DNA of 64,000 nt from Candidatus Albibeggiatoa sp. nov. NOAA (GCA_025800385.1 JAOXRS010000120.1:186001-250000); one strand, 5' to 3'. Counted from the first letter of the stretch, positions 38,425 to 47,681 are shown. Numbers and translations are program-made. Notes: generated by a model from the sequence alone, not told the origin.

Positions 38425-40344
38425 ATGGAAGAGAATGAATTAGACCAATCAGAAGCCATTAGAAAGTGGTGGCAGGAAAATGGAACATCTGTCTTTACGG
38501 GTATTTTATTAGGCTTAGCCTTGTTATTTGGCTGGCGTGGTTGGACATCTTATCAAGCAACTCAACAGGAAATGGCATCAACGCTTTACTCTCAAGCCGT
38601 TGCTAGCTTTGAACAGAATAATGCAACTAAAGCGCGTGAATTAGCCAGTCAGTTATTATCTGAATATAACACCAGTGCTTATGCAATTCAGGTGACATTG
38701 CGTTTAGCACGTCATGAAGTTGAAGAAAAAAATTATGATGCAGCTCATGCTCATTTAGATTGGGTGGTTAAACAAGATCGTAACCCAGAATTCACTAATA
38801 CTGCACGTTTACGTAAAGCACGTTTATTCGTGACAGAGAAAAAATTGGATGAACTTAAAGCGCTACTCGCTAGTGTTGAAGGTAATGAAGGCTCATTTAA
38901 AATGGCATTCACTGAAGTTCGAGGCGATTTAGCTGTATTAGAAGGCCGCAATGATGACGCGCGTACTGCTTATAAAGAAGTATTGTCTTTAAGTGAACTT
39001 ATGCAAGATGGTTTGTCTTATGAGCACCAAGATTTAGTTGAAATGAAATTAAATGATTTGGGTCAGCCTGAATCAGAGCGCATTATTGCAGCACCACCAC
39101 CTGCACCAAAAGTGGAAGAAGCTAAAGAAGAATCGATTCCAGAAGCAACTTTAGAACCTCAGACAGTGAGTGCTACATCAAGCGGTGTAGCTGAAGCCAT
39201 TCAATCCGCTTTAGAAGTAGCAGCTCCTGCATTAGAAACAGCGACAGAGCAAGCTAAATCTGTATCAGAAAATGTAACAGAGGCGGTTAACTCTGCATTA
39301 GAGACAGAGACAGCGACAGCGACAGCGACAGAAACAGCTGAATCGACTTCAGAAGCAGCAACGGAAACAGTGATTGAGCAAGCTAAATCTGTATCAGAAA
39401 GTGTAACAGAGGCGGTTAACTCTGCATTAGAGACAGCAACAGAAACAGCTGAATCAACTTCAGAAGCAGCAACGGAAATAGCGACAGAACAAGCTAAATC
39501 TGTATCAGAAAACGTAACTGAAGCAGCTAAGTCAGCTTTAGAAACCGCGACCGAGAAAGCAAGCTCTATTTCTGAGTCAGTAACAGAAGCGACGAAATCA
39601 GCGTTAGAAGCAGCAACAGAACAAGCAGAATCCGCGACAGAAGCAGCTAAATCAGCTTTAGAAACTGCGACCGAGAAAGCCAGTTCTATTTCTGAGTCAG
39701 TAACAGAAGCAACTAAATCAGCGTTAGAAGCAGCAACAGAACAAGCAGAATCTGCGACAGAAGCGGCTAAATCAGCTTTAGAAACTGCAACCGAGAAAGC
39801 AAGTTCTTTTTCAGAATCAATAACAGAAGCGACGAAATCAGCAGTAGAAGCAGCGACTGAAAAAGCCAGTTCTCTTTCAGAAACGGTAACGGAAGCGACG
39901 AAATCAGCATTAGAAGCAGCGACCGAGAAAGCAGAATCTGCATCAGAAACGGTTTCAGAAGCAACGAAATCAGCGTTAGATACAATCACTGAAAAAGCCA
40001 GCTCTGTGTCAGCAACGGTAACAGAAGCGGCTAAATCAGCTTTAGAATCTGTTACTCAAACAGCTGAATCTACTGCTGAAACAGTAACAGAGGCAGTTGA
40101 AGAAGCTGCACCTGAAACCACAGTGACAATTGAACCTGATCCACAAACTAATGGTGAATTAGAAACGTCTATACAAACTTTGTCTGAAGAATTGGAAAAA
40201 TCTGTTGATCCAAATACGGGGGCAATTCCAGCGGTGGATATTCCATCTACTTTAGATAAGCTTGCGCCGACCTTATCTGAAATTGCGGAAAAATTAACAG
40301 CACCTAAAGATTCTGCGGACACACAAGAAGCAACTCAACCATAA
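38425..40344 (+). CDS. yfgM: YfgM-like Sec-associated protein with long repeat extension
   Basis: 639 residues, about three times the usual YfgM length (about 205). Residues 1-215 are canonical: cytoplasmic N-terminus (SEAIRKWWQENG), one membrane helix (about 22-42) and a periplasmic TPR-like domain. YfgM associates with SecYEG and PpiD to pass exported proteins to chaperones. After a linker with PPPAPKVEEA comes about 290 residues of Ala/Thr/Glu/Ser/Lys repeats (about 270-562), with SALE, TEKASS and SVTEA recurring, predicted as amphipathic helix like LEA or apolipoprotein 11-mers, and then an acidic tail. AAAGGGAA precedes the ATG. The stop overlaps the bamB start (TAATG), the usual yfgM-bamB pairing. 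Confidence 0.85.
   Translation: MEENELDQSEAIRKWWQENGTSVFTGILLGLALLFGWRGWTSYQATQQEMASTLYSQAVASFEQNNATKARELASQLLSEYNTSAYAIQVTLRLARHEVEEKNYDAAHAHLDWVVKQDRNPEFTNTARLRKARLFVTEKKLDELKALLASVEGNEGSFKMAFTEVRGDLAVLEGRNDDARTAYKEVLSLSELMQDGLSYEHQDLVEMKLNDLGQPESERIIAAPPPAPKVEEAKEESIPEATLEPQTVSATSSGVAEAIQSALEVAAPALETATEQAKSVSENVTEAVNSALETETATATATETAESTSEAATETVIEQAKSVSESVTEAVNSALETATETAESTSEAATEIATEQAKSVSENVTEAAKSALETATEKASSISESVTEATKSALEAATEQAESATEAAKSALETATEKASSISESVTEATKSALEAATEQAESATEAAKSALETATEKASSFSESITEATKSAVEAATEKASSLSETVTEATKSALEAATEKAESASETVSEATKSALDTITEKASSVSATVTEAAKSALESVTQTAESTAETVTEAVEEAAPETTVTIEPDPQTNGELETSIQTLSEELEKSVDPNTGAIPAVDIPSTLDKLAPTLSEIAEKLTAPKDSADTQEATQP
39232..40110 (+). repeat. degenerate 66/120-bp tandem repeats inside yfgM
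   Basis: The coding repeat has 22- and 18-residue subunits starting SALE. A 40-residue (120-base) compound unit is repeated nearly exactly at 39535-39654 and 39655-39774 and partly again from 39775. Copies differ mainly at third codon positions. Upstream, two 75-90-base units built on TEQAKSVSE-VTEAVNSAL are similarly repeated. The array is suited to length change by slippage or recombination. Confidence 0.85.
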
Positions 40345-41486
40345 TGAAACAGTTACTTATTTTCATTTTAGCGATAAGTGTAGCCAGTTGCGGGATATTC
40401 AAAAGTAAGGATAACAATGAGCCTCCCGCTGAATTGGCTAAACTTGATAACGCGCTAGATATTAAAACATTGTGGAATACCAACCTCAGCAATGATGATG
40501 AGTTGTATAGCAAATTAATTCCTGCTTACCAAACAGGAGTTTTATTTGTTGCAACTACTGAAGGGGAGGTATTCGCATTTGATGTTGAAACGGGTAAACG
40601 TCAATGGAAAACCAAAACTAAAAAACCACTTTCGGGCGGTGTCGGTTTAGGTGACGGGCAAATCTTTGTGGGTAGCCGTGATGGTGATGTGTTAGCACTT
40701 TCTGAGGAAAATGGCACAGTTTTATGGCAAGTTAAGGTGTCTAGTGAAGTGTTAACACCGCCGCAAATTGCTTCAGATACGTTAATCGTACGGACAGTGG
40801 ACGGAAAAATCTTTGCATTAGCGCATGATTCGGGAACTCGCCTCTGGGTATATGAACGTGATATGCCTTTATTAACTTTGCACGGTACGAGCACACCAAT
40901 TGTTAAACAAGATTTTGTTTTAGCTGGCTTGGATAATGGTAAGTTAGCAGCTTTGGATGTGGCGACAGGTAAATTATTCTGGGAAGTGCCTATTGCGATT
41001 CCTAAAGGTCGCTCACAGTTAGAGCGAATGGTGGATATTGATGCTGATCCTATTTTAGACGGTGATACGGTATTTGTGAGTAGCTACCAAGGTCGGACTG
41101 TGGCGATTGATATGACGGCAGTGCGTATTGCTTGGGAGCGTGAAGTGTCTTCTCATACAGGCATGGCTACTGATCTTGATGCTTTGTATTTAAGTGATTT
41201 AAAAGGTCATGTATGGGCATTTGACCGTTACACAGGTTCATCTTTATGGCGACAAGAAGGGTTGCAAGCGCGTAAATTAACTGCGCCTGTATCCATGGAC
41301 GACTATGTTGTTGTCGGTGATTTAGAAGGCTATTTGCATTGGATTCGTAAATCAGATGGACAAGTTGCCGCACGTTATCGAATTGGTGGCAAAGATCACT
41401 TTAACGTTGCACCAATTGTGGTTGATGAGAAATTGATTGCTTATAACAGTGATGGAAAATTAGCTGTTTTACGCATTGAAGAATAA
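40344..41486 (+). CDS. bamB: outer membrane assembly lipoprotein BamB
   Basis: 380 residues. The lipoprotein signal peptide ends in VASC, with the Cys at about residue 16 for lipidation. The rest is an eight-bladed PQQ-like beta-propeller with W-repeats (GKRQWKTK, GTVLWQVK, GTRLWVYE, GSSLWRQE). BamB supports BamA in outer-membrane protein folding. Start overlaps the yfgM stop by one base. der, often next in other species, does not follow; a terminator does. Confidence 0.94.
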   Translation: MKQLLIFILAISVASCGIFKSKDNNEPPAELAKLDNALDIKTLWNTNLSNDDELYSKLIPAYQTGVLFVATTEGEVFAFDVETGKRQWKTKTKKPLSGGVGLGDGQIFVGSRDGDVLALSEENGTVLWQVKVSSEVLTPPQIASDTLIVRTVDGKIFALAHDSGTRLWVYERDMPLLTLHGTSTPIVKQDFVLAGLDNGKLAALDVATGKLFWEVPIAIPKGRSQLERMVDIDADPILDGDTVFVSSYQGRTVAIDMTAVRIAWEREVSSHTGMATDLDALYLSDLKGHVWAFDRYTGSSLWRQEGLQARKLTAPVSMDDYVVVGDLEGYLHWIRKSDGQVAARYRIGGKDHFNVAPIVVDEKLIAYNSDGKLAVLRIEE

Positions 41487-41504
41487 GAAACTTTATTGAC
41501 TCTC

Positions 41505-41549
41505 AGGGTTGATATACTTATCAGTTTGATAGGCTTATCAACCCTTTTT
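41505..41549 (+). terminator. rho-independent terminator of yfgM-bamB
   Basis: A perfect 10-bp stem, AGGGTTGATA (41505-41514) with TATCAACCCT (41536-41545), runs into TTTTT. The loop holds an inner TATCA/TGATA pair. It lies 18 bases after the bamB stop and before the convergent hisC end. Confidence 0.88.
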
Positions 41550-41570
41550 GCATAAAGCTAAATTAATCGT

Positions 41571-42671
41571 TTAGCTTGCCATACAAGATTTTAAAGCTTG
41601 AATAAATTGAGCATTTTCTGCTTCTGTTCCAATACTGACGCGCACATATTGTGGCATTTGATAAGCAGTGACTGGGCGCACAATCACACCTTTGCGTAAC
41701 AATGTTTCATAAATAGCATCACCTTGACCCACATCGACAGCTATGAAGTTACCCACAGATGGAATATAACTCAATCCCATTGAATCAAAGGCTTCCGTTA
41801 ATTGCTGCATACCCGCTTGATTTAACTTAACGCTATCTTGAATATATTGGCTATCTTGTAAAGCTGCTGTTGCCGCAACCAAAGCAAATTGATTCACATT
41901 GAACGGCTGACGTACACGGTTGAGCAAATTGGTTATATCAGGATGTGATAACGCATACCCCACCCGTAAACTGGCAAGGCCATAGGCTTTAGAAAAAGTA
42001 CGCGTCACAATTAAATTAGGGAATTCGTTCAGCCATTGGCTTGCATCGGGATAGTCTGCTTCAGCAACATATTCAATGTAAGCTTCATCGACCACAACAA
42101 TTTTATCTTCAGGCACAGCTTGCAAAAAGGCTTTAAGTTCGGTTTTATTAACCCATGTGCCCGTTGGATTATTTGGGTTCGCAATGAAGATGACTCGCGT
42201 TTTAGGTGTTAGTGCTGCTTGCATGGCTGTTAAATCATGCCCCCAATCTTTAGCAGCTACGGCATTATGTTTTGCGCCAATTGCCTGTGTCACCAAAGGG
42301 TAGACAGCAAATGCATGTTGTGAATACATTGCAGCCGATTCAGGTGTTAAAAATACACGCGCAATGAGTTCCAATACATCATTTGAGCCATTGCCTAAAG
42401 TAATGCAATCCATATCTACTTGATGTTTAGCTGCTAACGCTTGTTTTAAAATGAACCCATTGCCATCGGGGTAACGTGCCATTTCAGGTAAGCTATCTTG
42501 AATCGCTTGTTTAACCTGCTCACTCATCCCAAGTGGATTTTCATTAGAGGCTAATTTGACCGCATTTTGAATGCCATATTCACGCTCTAATTCTTCAATC
42601 GGTTTGCCGGGTTGGTAGGGTTTTAGACCTTGTACACCTTGTTGGGCTAACTGAAAAACATCGCAACTCAT
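41571..42671 (-). CDS. hisC: histidinol-phosphate aminotransferase
   Basis: 366 residues of the PLP fold-type I aminotransferase family, HisC subgroup. KLASNENPLG at the N-terminus, NPNNPTGTWV, VVDEAYIEY and the Schiff-base Lys in TFSKAYGLASLRVGY are all present. It transaminates imidazole-acetol phosphate in histidine synthesis. No other his gene is adjacent; a role in aromatic transamination, known for some HisC2 copies, cannot be excluded. Confidence 0.93.
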   Translation of the reverse strand: MSCDVFQLAQQGVQGLKPYQPGKPIEELEREYGIQNAVKLASNENPLGMSEQVKQAIQDSLPEMARYPDGNGFILKQALAAKHQVDMDCITLGNGSNDVLELIARVFLTPESAAMYSQHAFAVYPLVTQAIGAKHNAVAAKDWGHDLTAMQAALTPKTRVIFIANPNNPTGTWVNKTELKAFLQAVPEDKIVVVDEAYIEYVAEADYPDASQWLNEFPNLIVTRTFSKAYGLASLRVGYALSHPDITNLLNRVRQPFNVNQFALVAATAALQDSQYIQDSVKLNQAGMQQLTEAFDSMGLSYIPSVGNFIAVDVGQGDAIYETLLRKGVIVRPVTAYQMPQYVRVSIGTEAENAQFIQALKSCMAS

Positions 42672-42911
42672 ATTTTCGGCTCTTGTTCTTATTAAAAATT
42701 GAGCTGAATTTTAGCATTAATTATGCGCTAACTCTAAATTTAACATAGGGGAATCGTGCGTTTTGAAAAATAGATTGGAACAGGCAAAGTATCCCAGAAA
42801 TAATTTAATTATGAAAAACAATACAAGACTGTTGTTTTCTAACAAATTATGATTTTTTGAATATTTACGGTATGATATAAGTTTGACTTACAATCACTTG
42901 AGAATCTAAGT

Positions 42912-43160
42912 ATGAAGAAAAATGTAGATGGGTTAGATAAAGGGTTACGTGTTGTTTTAGGTGGTGTTTTTGTAATGAGTGCTTCAATTTTGTATATTTT
43001 ATACCCTGAAGACTGGGCTAAATTGGGTATCTTTGGTTATATTTTTGGTATTGGTGGTGCGATGGCCATGTTAACTGGCTTTATCGGTTTTTGTCCTGCT
43101 TATTTGCCGTTTGGGATTTCATCTAGCCATCCTAATGAAAAAATGAATCAACAACAGTAA
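42912..43160 (+). CDS. YgaP-like DUF2892 membrane protein
   Basis: 82 residues. The N-terminal MKKNVDGLDKGLRVVLGG is the hallmark of the DUF2892/YgaP transmembrane domain, with two helices (about 13-33 and 38-60) and TGFIGFCPAYLPFGI, including the conserved Cys, at the end. In YgaP this domain is fused to a rhodanese; here it stands alone. A tie to sulfur trafficking is plausible for this type of organism but not shown. Confidence 0.82.
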   Translation: MKKNVDGLDKGLRVVLGGVFVMSASILYILYPEDWAKLGIFGYIFGIGGAMAMLTGFIGFCPAYLPFGISSSHPNEKMNQQQ

Positions 43161-43278
43161 ATCAGTCATACAGCACGAGAGAAAAGCCAAATATAAGGTT
43201 GTTCTGACCGTGCTAAAAAAACTCATCTCGTCAAATTCTGTCCGCTACATACATGTTTTAAAATGAAGGCCTAAAAAG

Positions 43279-43321
43279 TAAAAAATGCAAGCACCCACCA
43301 AATAATGAAAGACGCTTGCAT
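43279..43321 (-). terminator. rho-independent terminator on the minus strand
   Basis: ATGCAAGC (43285-43292) and GCTTGCAT (43314-43321) form an 8-bp stem; on the minus strand it is followed by a T run and a second T run (A runs at 43276-43285 on the plus strand). It terminates the remnant gene at 43342-43551, supporting that this was once a real gene end. Confidence 0.75.
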
Positions 43322-43341
43322 CTAAAAAATTTAAATACTCA

Positions 43342-43551
43342 CTATTCCACTGTAATTGAAATAATGTCGTCTTTGTGTTGTGTGACTTCACCAGCAAAAT
43401 CAAACGATTCTAGCCCATAGTAATAGGTTTTTCCTGCAACAACTGTGTCATCGACAAATGTATATTCGTCGTTTTCGCCTTGGTTGGAATAGAGGTCATT
43501 ATTGCGTTTAGTGACATTGGCATATTTGTCATTTAAAATCTTTTTATCCAA
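43342..43551 (-). pseudogene. C-terminal remnant of a secreted FN3-type protein
   Basis: 69 codons open from a TTG, with an in-frame TAA just upstream. The segment TFVDDTVVAGKTYYYGLESFDFAGE looks like the last strands of a fibronectin-III-like module, such as ends many secreted proteins of these bacteria; no signal peptide or module start is present. It ends just before a good terminator. Its 5' side abuts the Rpn gene, which begins 20 bases away in the opposite direction, so the original gene was probably truncated by that insertion. Confidence 0.6.
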
Positions 43552-43571
43552 AAATAAATAAGGTTACAAGC

Positions 43572-44435
43572 ATGAGCAGAAAGCTTGTCAGTTTTGACTG
43601 GGCAATTAAGAAAATTCTCAGAAGTAAAGCCAATTTTGCCATTTTAGAAGGTTTTTTAAGTGAGTTGCTTAAAACCGATATAACTATTCTGCAAGTATTG
43701 GAAAGTGAAGGTAATCAAGCCTATGAAAATGACAAATATAATCGCGTTGATGTCAAAGTTAAAAATAGCCAAGGTGACATCATAATTATTGAAGTACAGT
43801 ACAGCCGTGAATATGATTTTTTGCAGCGAATTTGCTATGGGGTATCTAAGGATATTGTCGAGTATATGCAGGAAGGCATGGCATATTCTGAAATCAGTAA
43901 AGTCATTTCTGTCAGTATTTTATATTTCAATTTGGGCTTGGGCGAAGACTATATTTACAAAGGTGAAACTAATTTTATTGGGATTCATTTAAACGACCAA
44001 TTACAGCTTAATAATAAGCAAAAGCAGAAGTTCCAAAAACAACGTGTTGCTGAAATTTTTCCTGAATATTATCTCATCAAAGTGAACAAGTTCAATGATG
44101 TGGCAAAAGATAGTTTAGATGAATGGATTTACTTTTTAAAACATGCTGAAGTCAAAGATGAGTTTCACGCTAAGGGACTTAATGAAGCCAAAGAGAAGTT
44201 AGATTTGTTGCAATTGGATGACAAGCAACGTGCTGCCTATCGCGCTTATCAAGATGATTTACATTATCAAGCCAGTATGTTTGATTCTTCTTATGGTGAT
44301 GGTTATGGAGAAGGGAAAAAGGATGGTATTCTGGAAACAGCTAAAAAGATGTTGGCAAAAGGTTATGAATTTGAAGAAATTGCAGATTTAACACAGCTTA
44401 CAATAGCGCAACTTGAGGCTTTGTCAAAAGAGTAA
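43572..44435 (+). CDS. Rpn-family PD-(D/E)XK nuclease / putative transposase
   Basis: 287 residues. The N-terminal SFDWAIKKILRSKANFAILEGFLSEL region and the nuclease core, with Asp60 (NRVDVKVK), Glu74 and Gln76 (IIIEVQY), match the Rpn/PDDEXK_2 family. A charged middle region and a short helical C-terminus (ILETAKKMLAKG, a common family end) follow. E. coli Rpn proteins promote RecA-independent recombination. These genes are often multicopy in filamentous sulfur bacteria. No transposon ends were recognised. It sits between two gene remnants. Confidence 0.88.
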   Translation: MSRKLVSFDWAIKKILRSKANFAILEGFLSELLKTDITILQVLESEGNQAYENDKYNRVDVKVKNSQGDIIIIEVQYSREYDFLQRICYGVSKDIVEYMQEGMAYSEISKVISVSILYFNLGLGEDYIYKGETNFIGIHLNDQLQLNNKQKQKFQKQRVAEIFPEYYLIKVNKFNDVAKDSLDEWIYFLKHAEVKDEFHAKGLNEAKEKLDLLQLDDKQRAAYRAYQDDLHYQASMFDSSYGDGYGEGKKDGILETAKKMLAKGYEFEEIADLTQLTIAQLEALSKE

Positions 44436-44575
44436 GAATCTTTCTTCTGTTACAAACATACGGAATGATTGTTGGTGTAATTTCTCCTTTATACCAAAAC
44501 CCTCCCTATTAATTGATAGTATCATTATCTTAATGGCACACTAACATCATAAATGATCGATATTGATGCCGTAGT

Positions 44576-44755
44576 ATGCCGCTAAGTCATGATGAGTGTC
44601 TCCAATTGCTTGAAAAGATTAGGTGGAATGGAGAGCCAACATATCCATATTGCGGGTCAAAAAAGTATCGAAAGTTAAAAAATGAGCATCGTTATCAATA
44701 TAATAAATGCTTAAACACATCTAAAATAGAACCTTTAGGCTCAGGTAGCTTATAA
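44576..44755 (+). pseudogene. remnant of an IS1595-type transposase N-terminus
   Basis: 59 codons from an ATG, not noticed by length-limited searches. EKIRWNGEPTYPYCGSKKY followed by KLKNEHRYQYNKC resembles the zinc-ribbon start of IS1595/ISXO2-like transposases (normally CPYCGS; here the first Cys reads Tyr). The similarity ends after about 45 residues and the frame then runs antisense through the end of the convergent membrane protein gene. A decayed insertion, identified by eye. Confidence 0.55.
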
Positions 44756-45747
44756 TCGATACTCCCTTTAGTCTTGACTAAATTAATAGCTGAAACTGGT
44801 ACTTCAATAAATTCTGATTTAGAGTCATCCCATATTATTGTTTGTGTTTCTGTTACTAAAATTAAATAACCATCTAAACTTTCTTCTACAAGTTTCTCTT
44901 TTCCTTTTTCCTTAACCCTAACAATCGTTACAGCTACACCACCACCGTACTGAATTTCTCTTAAAAAAGCAGCATAATTATTTACATTAAATAAATTGCC
45001 AATAATTAAAAGTGTTAACAATACTGAAAGGCTAAAAACAAAATGTTTTATAAATGGCTTAATAAGTGATACTAAAATGATTAAAAGCAGCAAGCTAGTT
45101 ACAATTCCATATATTACTAAGAGACTAGTAATAAAGAATGAGTGATTTTCTCCTTGTATAATTGTAAAAAACACTAGAACATGCTCTGATGAAGGTGTAA
45201 GAGAAATAACTAATAGTATGAAGCTCAATAATATAAAAATAGAAATCACTACCATTATAAATGCTGAGAGATGTTGAGAAAAATGCCTTTGAAATTTTCT
45301 TAAAACAATGACTATATTCTCTAATGTTGATAGTTTGATCTCTAATACTGATTTTACAGTCATTAGCTCAAACATAGATAAAGCAAGTACTTGAGAATCT
45401 TTTGTTGTTATTGGTTCATTCTTTACCTTCATGCTTTTATTCACTGATAAATTAACTAGTAATATAAGAAGACCATACAATAGAAAAGCACAACTAAAAA
45501 AAACAGTAAAAATTGCAAAACTTAATAAAGAAACAGCAATATCTAAGTAAGGAATACTCTCTACAGGAAGCCTTCCTCCATAGGAAATCATATAATTATA
45601 AACTGCATATTTATTAATAAACGCAACAAAACTTGAACCACCCAATATACCCATGAATGATACTAAAATAGTTTTTAGAAGCGGATAAGTTGATAAAAAT
45701 TTTTTTATTAAATTTATTAGTTTTTGAATATTTTCTTCAAGATTCAT
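44695..45747 (-). CDS. orphan multi-pass membrane protein
   Basis: 350 residues, very AT-rich. About six hydrophobic helices (roughly 24-44, 68-98, 163-190, 200-230, 232-252) surround a short charged cytoplasmic-type segment, and a soluble C-terminal domain (about 260-350) follows, with GYLILVTETQTIIWDD. No family was recognised. Base composition is unlike the neighbouring por genes, and it lies beside a transposase remnant, consistent with transfer. Its 3' end overlaps that remnant. Confidence 0.6.
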   Translation of the reverse strand: MNLEENIQKLINLIKKFLSTYPLLKTILVSFMGILGGSSFVAFINKYAVYNYMISYGGRLPVESIPYLDIAVSLLSFAIFTVFFSCAFLLYGLLILLVNLSVNKSMKVKNEPITTKDSQVLALSMFELMTVKSVLEIKLSTLENIVIVLRKFQRHFSQHLSAFIMVVISIFILLSFILLVISLTPSSEHVLVFFTIIQGENHSFFITSLLVIYGIVTSLLLLIILVSLIKPFIKHFVFSLSVLLTLLIIGNLFNVNNYAAFLREIQYGGGVAVTIVRVKEKGKEKLVEESLDGYLILVTETQTIIWDDSKSEFIEVPVSAINLVKTKGSIDYKLPEPKGSILDVFKHLLY

Positions 45748-45931
45748 GATTGATAACTTTACATATTTGTTAAATCAAAAAAAATATTTTAACAAATAAC
45801 TCTTAACAAAAGTGGAATCAACATTTTCAAAACTAACTATAGACATTTCCCCTGATTATTCGCACAATGACAGAACATAATAACCAAAAATAACAACAGT
45901 CCAATACATTCAACCAAAGGAGTATGAGGAG

Positions 45932-46489
45932 ATGATTGAAATCCGCATACATGGAAGAGGAGGACAAGGCAATGTGGTTGCGGCATACCTGCTGGCAATG
46001 GCAGCCTTTGAAGAAGGTCGTTATGGACAAGCCTTCCCTAATTTTGGAGCTGAACGCCGTGGCGCACCCGTGATGGCATTTGTCCGAATCAACGACGAAC
46101 CGATTTTACAACGTAACCAAGTCAACGCCCCTGATTTTCTCATCATTCAAGACCAAGCCCTGTTACACGTTCCGGGTGTACTCAACGGCTTAATGCCCAA
46201 AGGCAACATCCTAGTCAACTCCAGTCAAACCAGCCAAGAACTGACCGCAGAATTTAAACAAAACGTCATCGCCATTCCCGCAGGTGCATTAGCCAAAGAC
46301 ATCCTCGGGCGACCTGTACCCAACACCGCATTACTCGCTGCCTTTTTCGCCTTAACAGGCATCTTGTCACACCAATCTTTAGAACAAGTGTTGCAACATA
46401 AATTCAAAGGTGCAGTGTTAGATAAAAACTTGAATTTGATTAATAAAGCAGCAGAACTCGTACCCGCCAACCAATGGAAGGAGGCATAA
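45932..46489 (+). CDS. porG: 2-oxoacid:ferredoxin oxidoreductase, gamma subunit
   Basis: 185 residues of the gamma (domain III) subunit of pyruvate/2-oxoacid:ferredoxin oxidoreductases. EIRIHGRGGQGNVVAA at the start, GQAFPNFGAERRGAPV and ILGRPVPNTALLAAF are the conserved segments. The enzyme cleaves a 2-oxoacid with CoA to acyl-CoA and CO2, passing electrons to ferredoxin. AAAGGAG lies about 10 bases before the ATG. Immediately followed by the alpha subunit. Confidence 0.9.
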   Translation: MIEIRIHGRGGQGNVVAAYLLAMAAFEEGRYGQAFPNFGAERRGAPVMAFVRINDEPILQRNQVNAPDFLIIQDQALLHVPGVLNGLMPKGNILVNSSQTSQELTAEFKQNVIAIPAGALAKDILGRPVPNTALLAAFFALTGILSHQSLEQVLQHKFKGAVLDKNLNLINKAAELVPANQWKEA

Positions 46490-46490
46490 C

Positions 46491-47669
46491 ATGTTACAAG
46501 CGTTGGAAGGCTCTCAAGCAGTCGCGCAAGCGGTGTCATTGTGTCGTCCGGGGGTGATTGCTGCGTATCCGATTACTCCGCAAACCCATATCGTGGAAAA
46601 CATTTCTAAACTGGTGGCTGATGGACATTTAGACTGTGAATTTGTCAGTGTTGAAAGTGAATTTTCAGCCGCATCAGTGGTGCTGGGTGCTGCGATGGCA
46701 GGTTCTCGTGCCTATACTGCTAGTGCCTCACAAGGCATTATGTTGATGGCAGAAGTGCTGTTTAATATCTCGGGAATGCGTGTGCCGTTGGTATTGACCT
46801 GTGCTAATCGTGCCGTATCCAGTCCGTTATCGATTTGGAATGACCAACAAGATTCAATGTCGGTGCGGGATGCGGGATGGATTCAACTGTATTGTGCCGA
46901 TAATCAGGAGGCGGTCGATACCACAATTCAAGCATTTCGGATTGCTGAGGCGACAGAATTACCCGTGATGGTCTGTATGGACGGGTTTACTTTGACTCAC
47001 ACTTTAGAAGGGATTGATATTCCAACTCAAGAGCAAGTCGATCAATTTTTGCCAGAGTTTACATTTTCTCGTGCTTTAGACCCAAGAAACCCAATCAGTG
47101 TTGGTACGCTAATCTCGCCAGACCATTACAGTGAAGCACGTCATTCACATCATCAAGCATTAATGAATGCACAAGATGATATTGTAGCAATGGATCAAGA
47201 ATGGGCTAAGATTTCAGGTCGTGAGTCAGGTGGCTTGGTTTCAACGTATGGCGATGATAATGCCAAAATTGGAATTTTAGTGATTGGCTCAGTATTCGGC
47301 ACATTAAAAGCCGCGCTAGTCGATGCCCCACCAAATGAAGAACCTGTCAAATTGATTAAACTGCGCAGTTTCCGACCTTTTCCGATTGAAGCGATTTGCA
47401 AAGCCTGTGAAGGTTTAGATAATTTAATTGTGTTAGAACGGGCGTTGTCCCCCGGAGGAGGCGGCATTGTTGGTATCGAAGTATTGTCCGCAATTTCAGG
47501 CATGGAAAACCCGCCAACATTACACAATTTTACAGTCGGCTTAGGGGGGCGTGATATTCCGCTGGAAATTCTACCGCGTTTGTTAGAAAAAATTCGCTCC
47601 AATCCAACTCCGAATCAATTTGAAATTTTCGATGTGGAATTGGATCGTTTGCCAGAGGAAGACCGCTAA
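46491..47669 (+). CDS. porA: 2-oxoacid:ferredoxin oxidoreductase, alpha subunit
   Basis: 392 residues. The alpha subunit (domains I and II): YPITPQTHIVE at the N-terminus, EFVSVESEFSAASVVLGAAMAG, SASQGIMLM and a C-terminal transketolase-like domain with LERALSPGGGGIVG. It forms the active-site cleft with the beta subunit. It starts one base after porG ends; the delta ferredoxin subunit that usually lies between gamma and alpha is absent. Substrate (pyruvate or a branched-chain oxoacid) is not certain. Confidence 0.9.
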   Translation: MLQALEGSQAVAQAVSLCRPGVIAAYPITPQTHIVENISKLVADGHLDCEFVSVESEFSAASVVLGAAMAGSRAYTASASQGIMLMAEVLFNISGMRVPLVLTCANRAVSSPLSIWNDQQDSMSVRDAGWIQLYCADNQEAVDTTIQAFRIAEATELPVMVCMDGFTLTHTLEGIDIPTQEQVDQFLPEFTFSRALDPRNPISVGTLISPDHYSEARHSHHQALMNAQDDIVAMDQEWAKISGRESGGLVSTYGDDNAKIGILVIGSVFGTLKAALVDAPPNEEPVKLIKLRSFRPFPIEAICKACEGLDNLIVLERALSPGGGGIVGIEVLSAISGMENPPTLHNFTVGLGGRDIPLEILPRLLEKIRSNPTPNQFEIFDVELDRLPEEDR

Positions 47670-47681
47670 TGATTCAGTGTT

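Noticed and set aside
38319..38459. Upstream extension of the RDD protein
   Set aside because: Would overlap the divergent yfgM start and the promoter region; the family-type start is the ATG at 38318.
39201..39989. 262-residue open frame antisense to yfgM
   Set aside because: It mirrors the Ala/Thr/Glu/Ser codon repeats of the real gene; composition (Ala, Ser, Val, Asp repeats) is the expected shadow and there is no ribosome site.
39232..40110. CRISPR-like array
   Set aside because: Repeats are contiguous, in frame and translated within yfgM; no spacers of unrelated sequence and no cas genes.
43161..43260. AGCACG/CGTGCT inverted repeat after the YgaP-like gene as a terminator
   Set aside because: Only 6 bp with a loop of more than 30 bases and A rather than T following on the plus strand.
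47195..47602. 135-residue open frame antisense to porA
   Set aside because: Shadow of porA; no domain or ribosome site.
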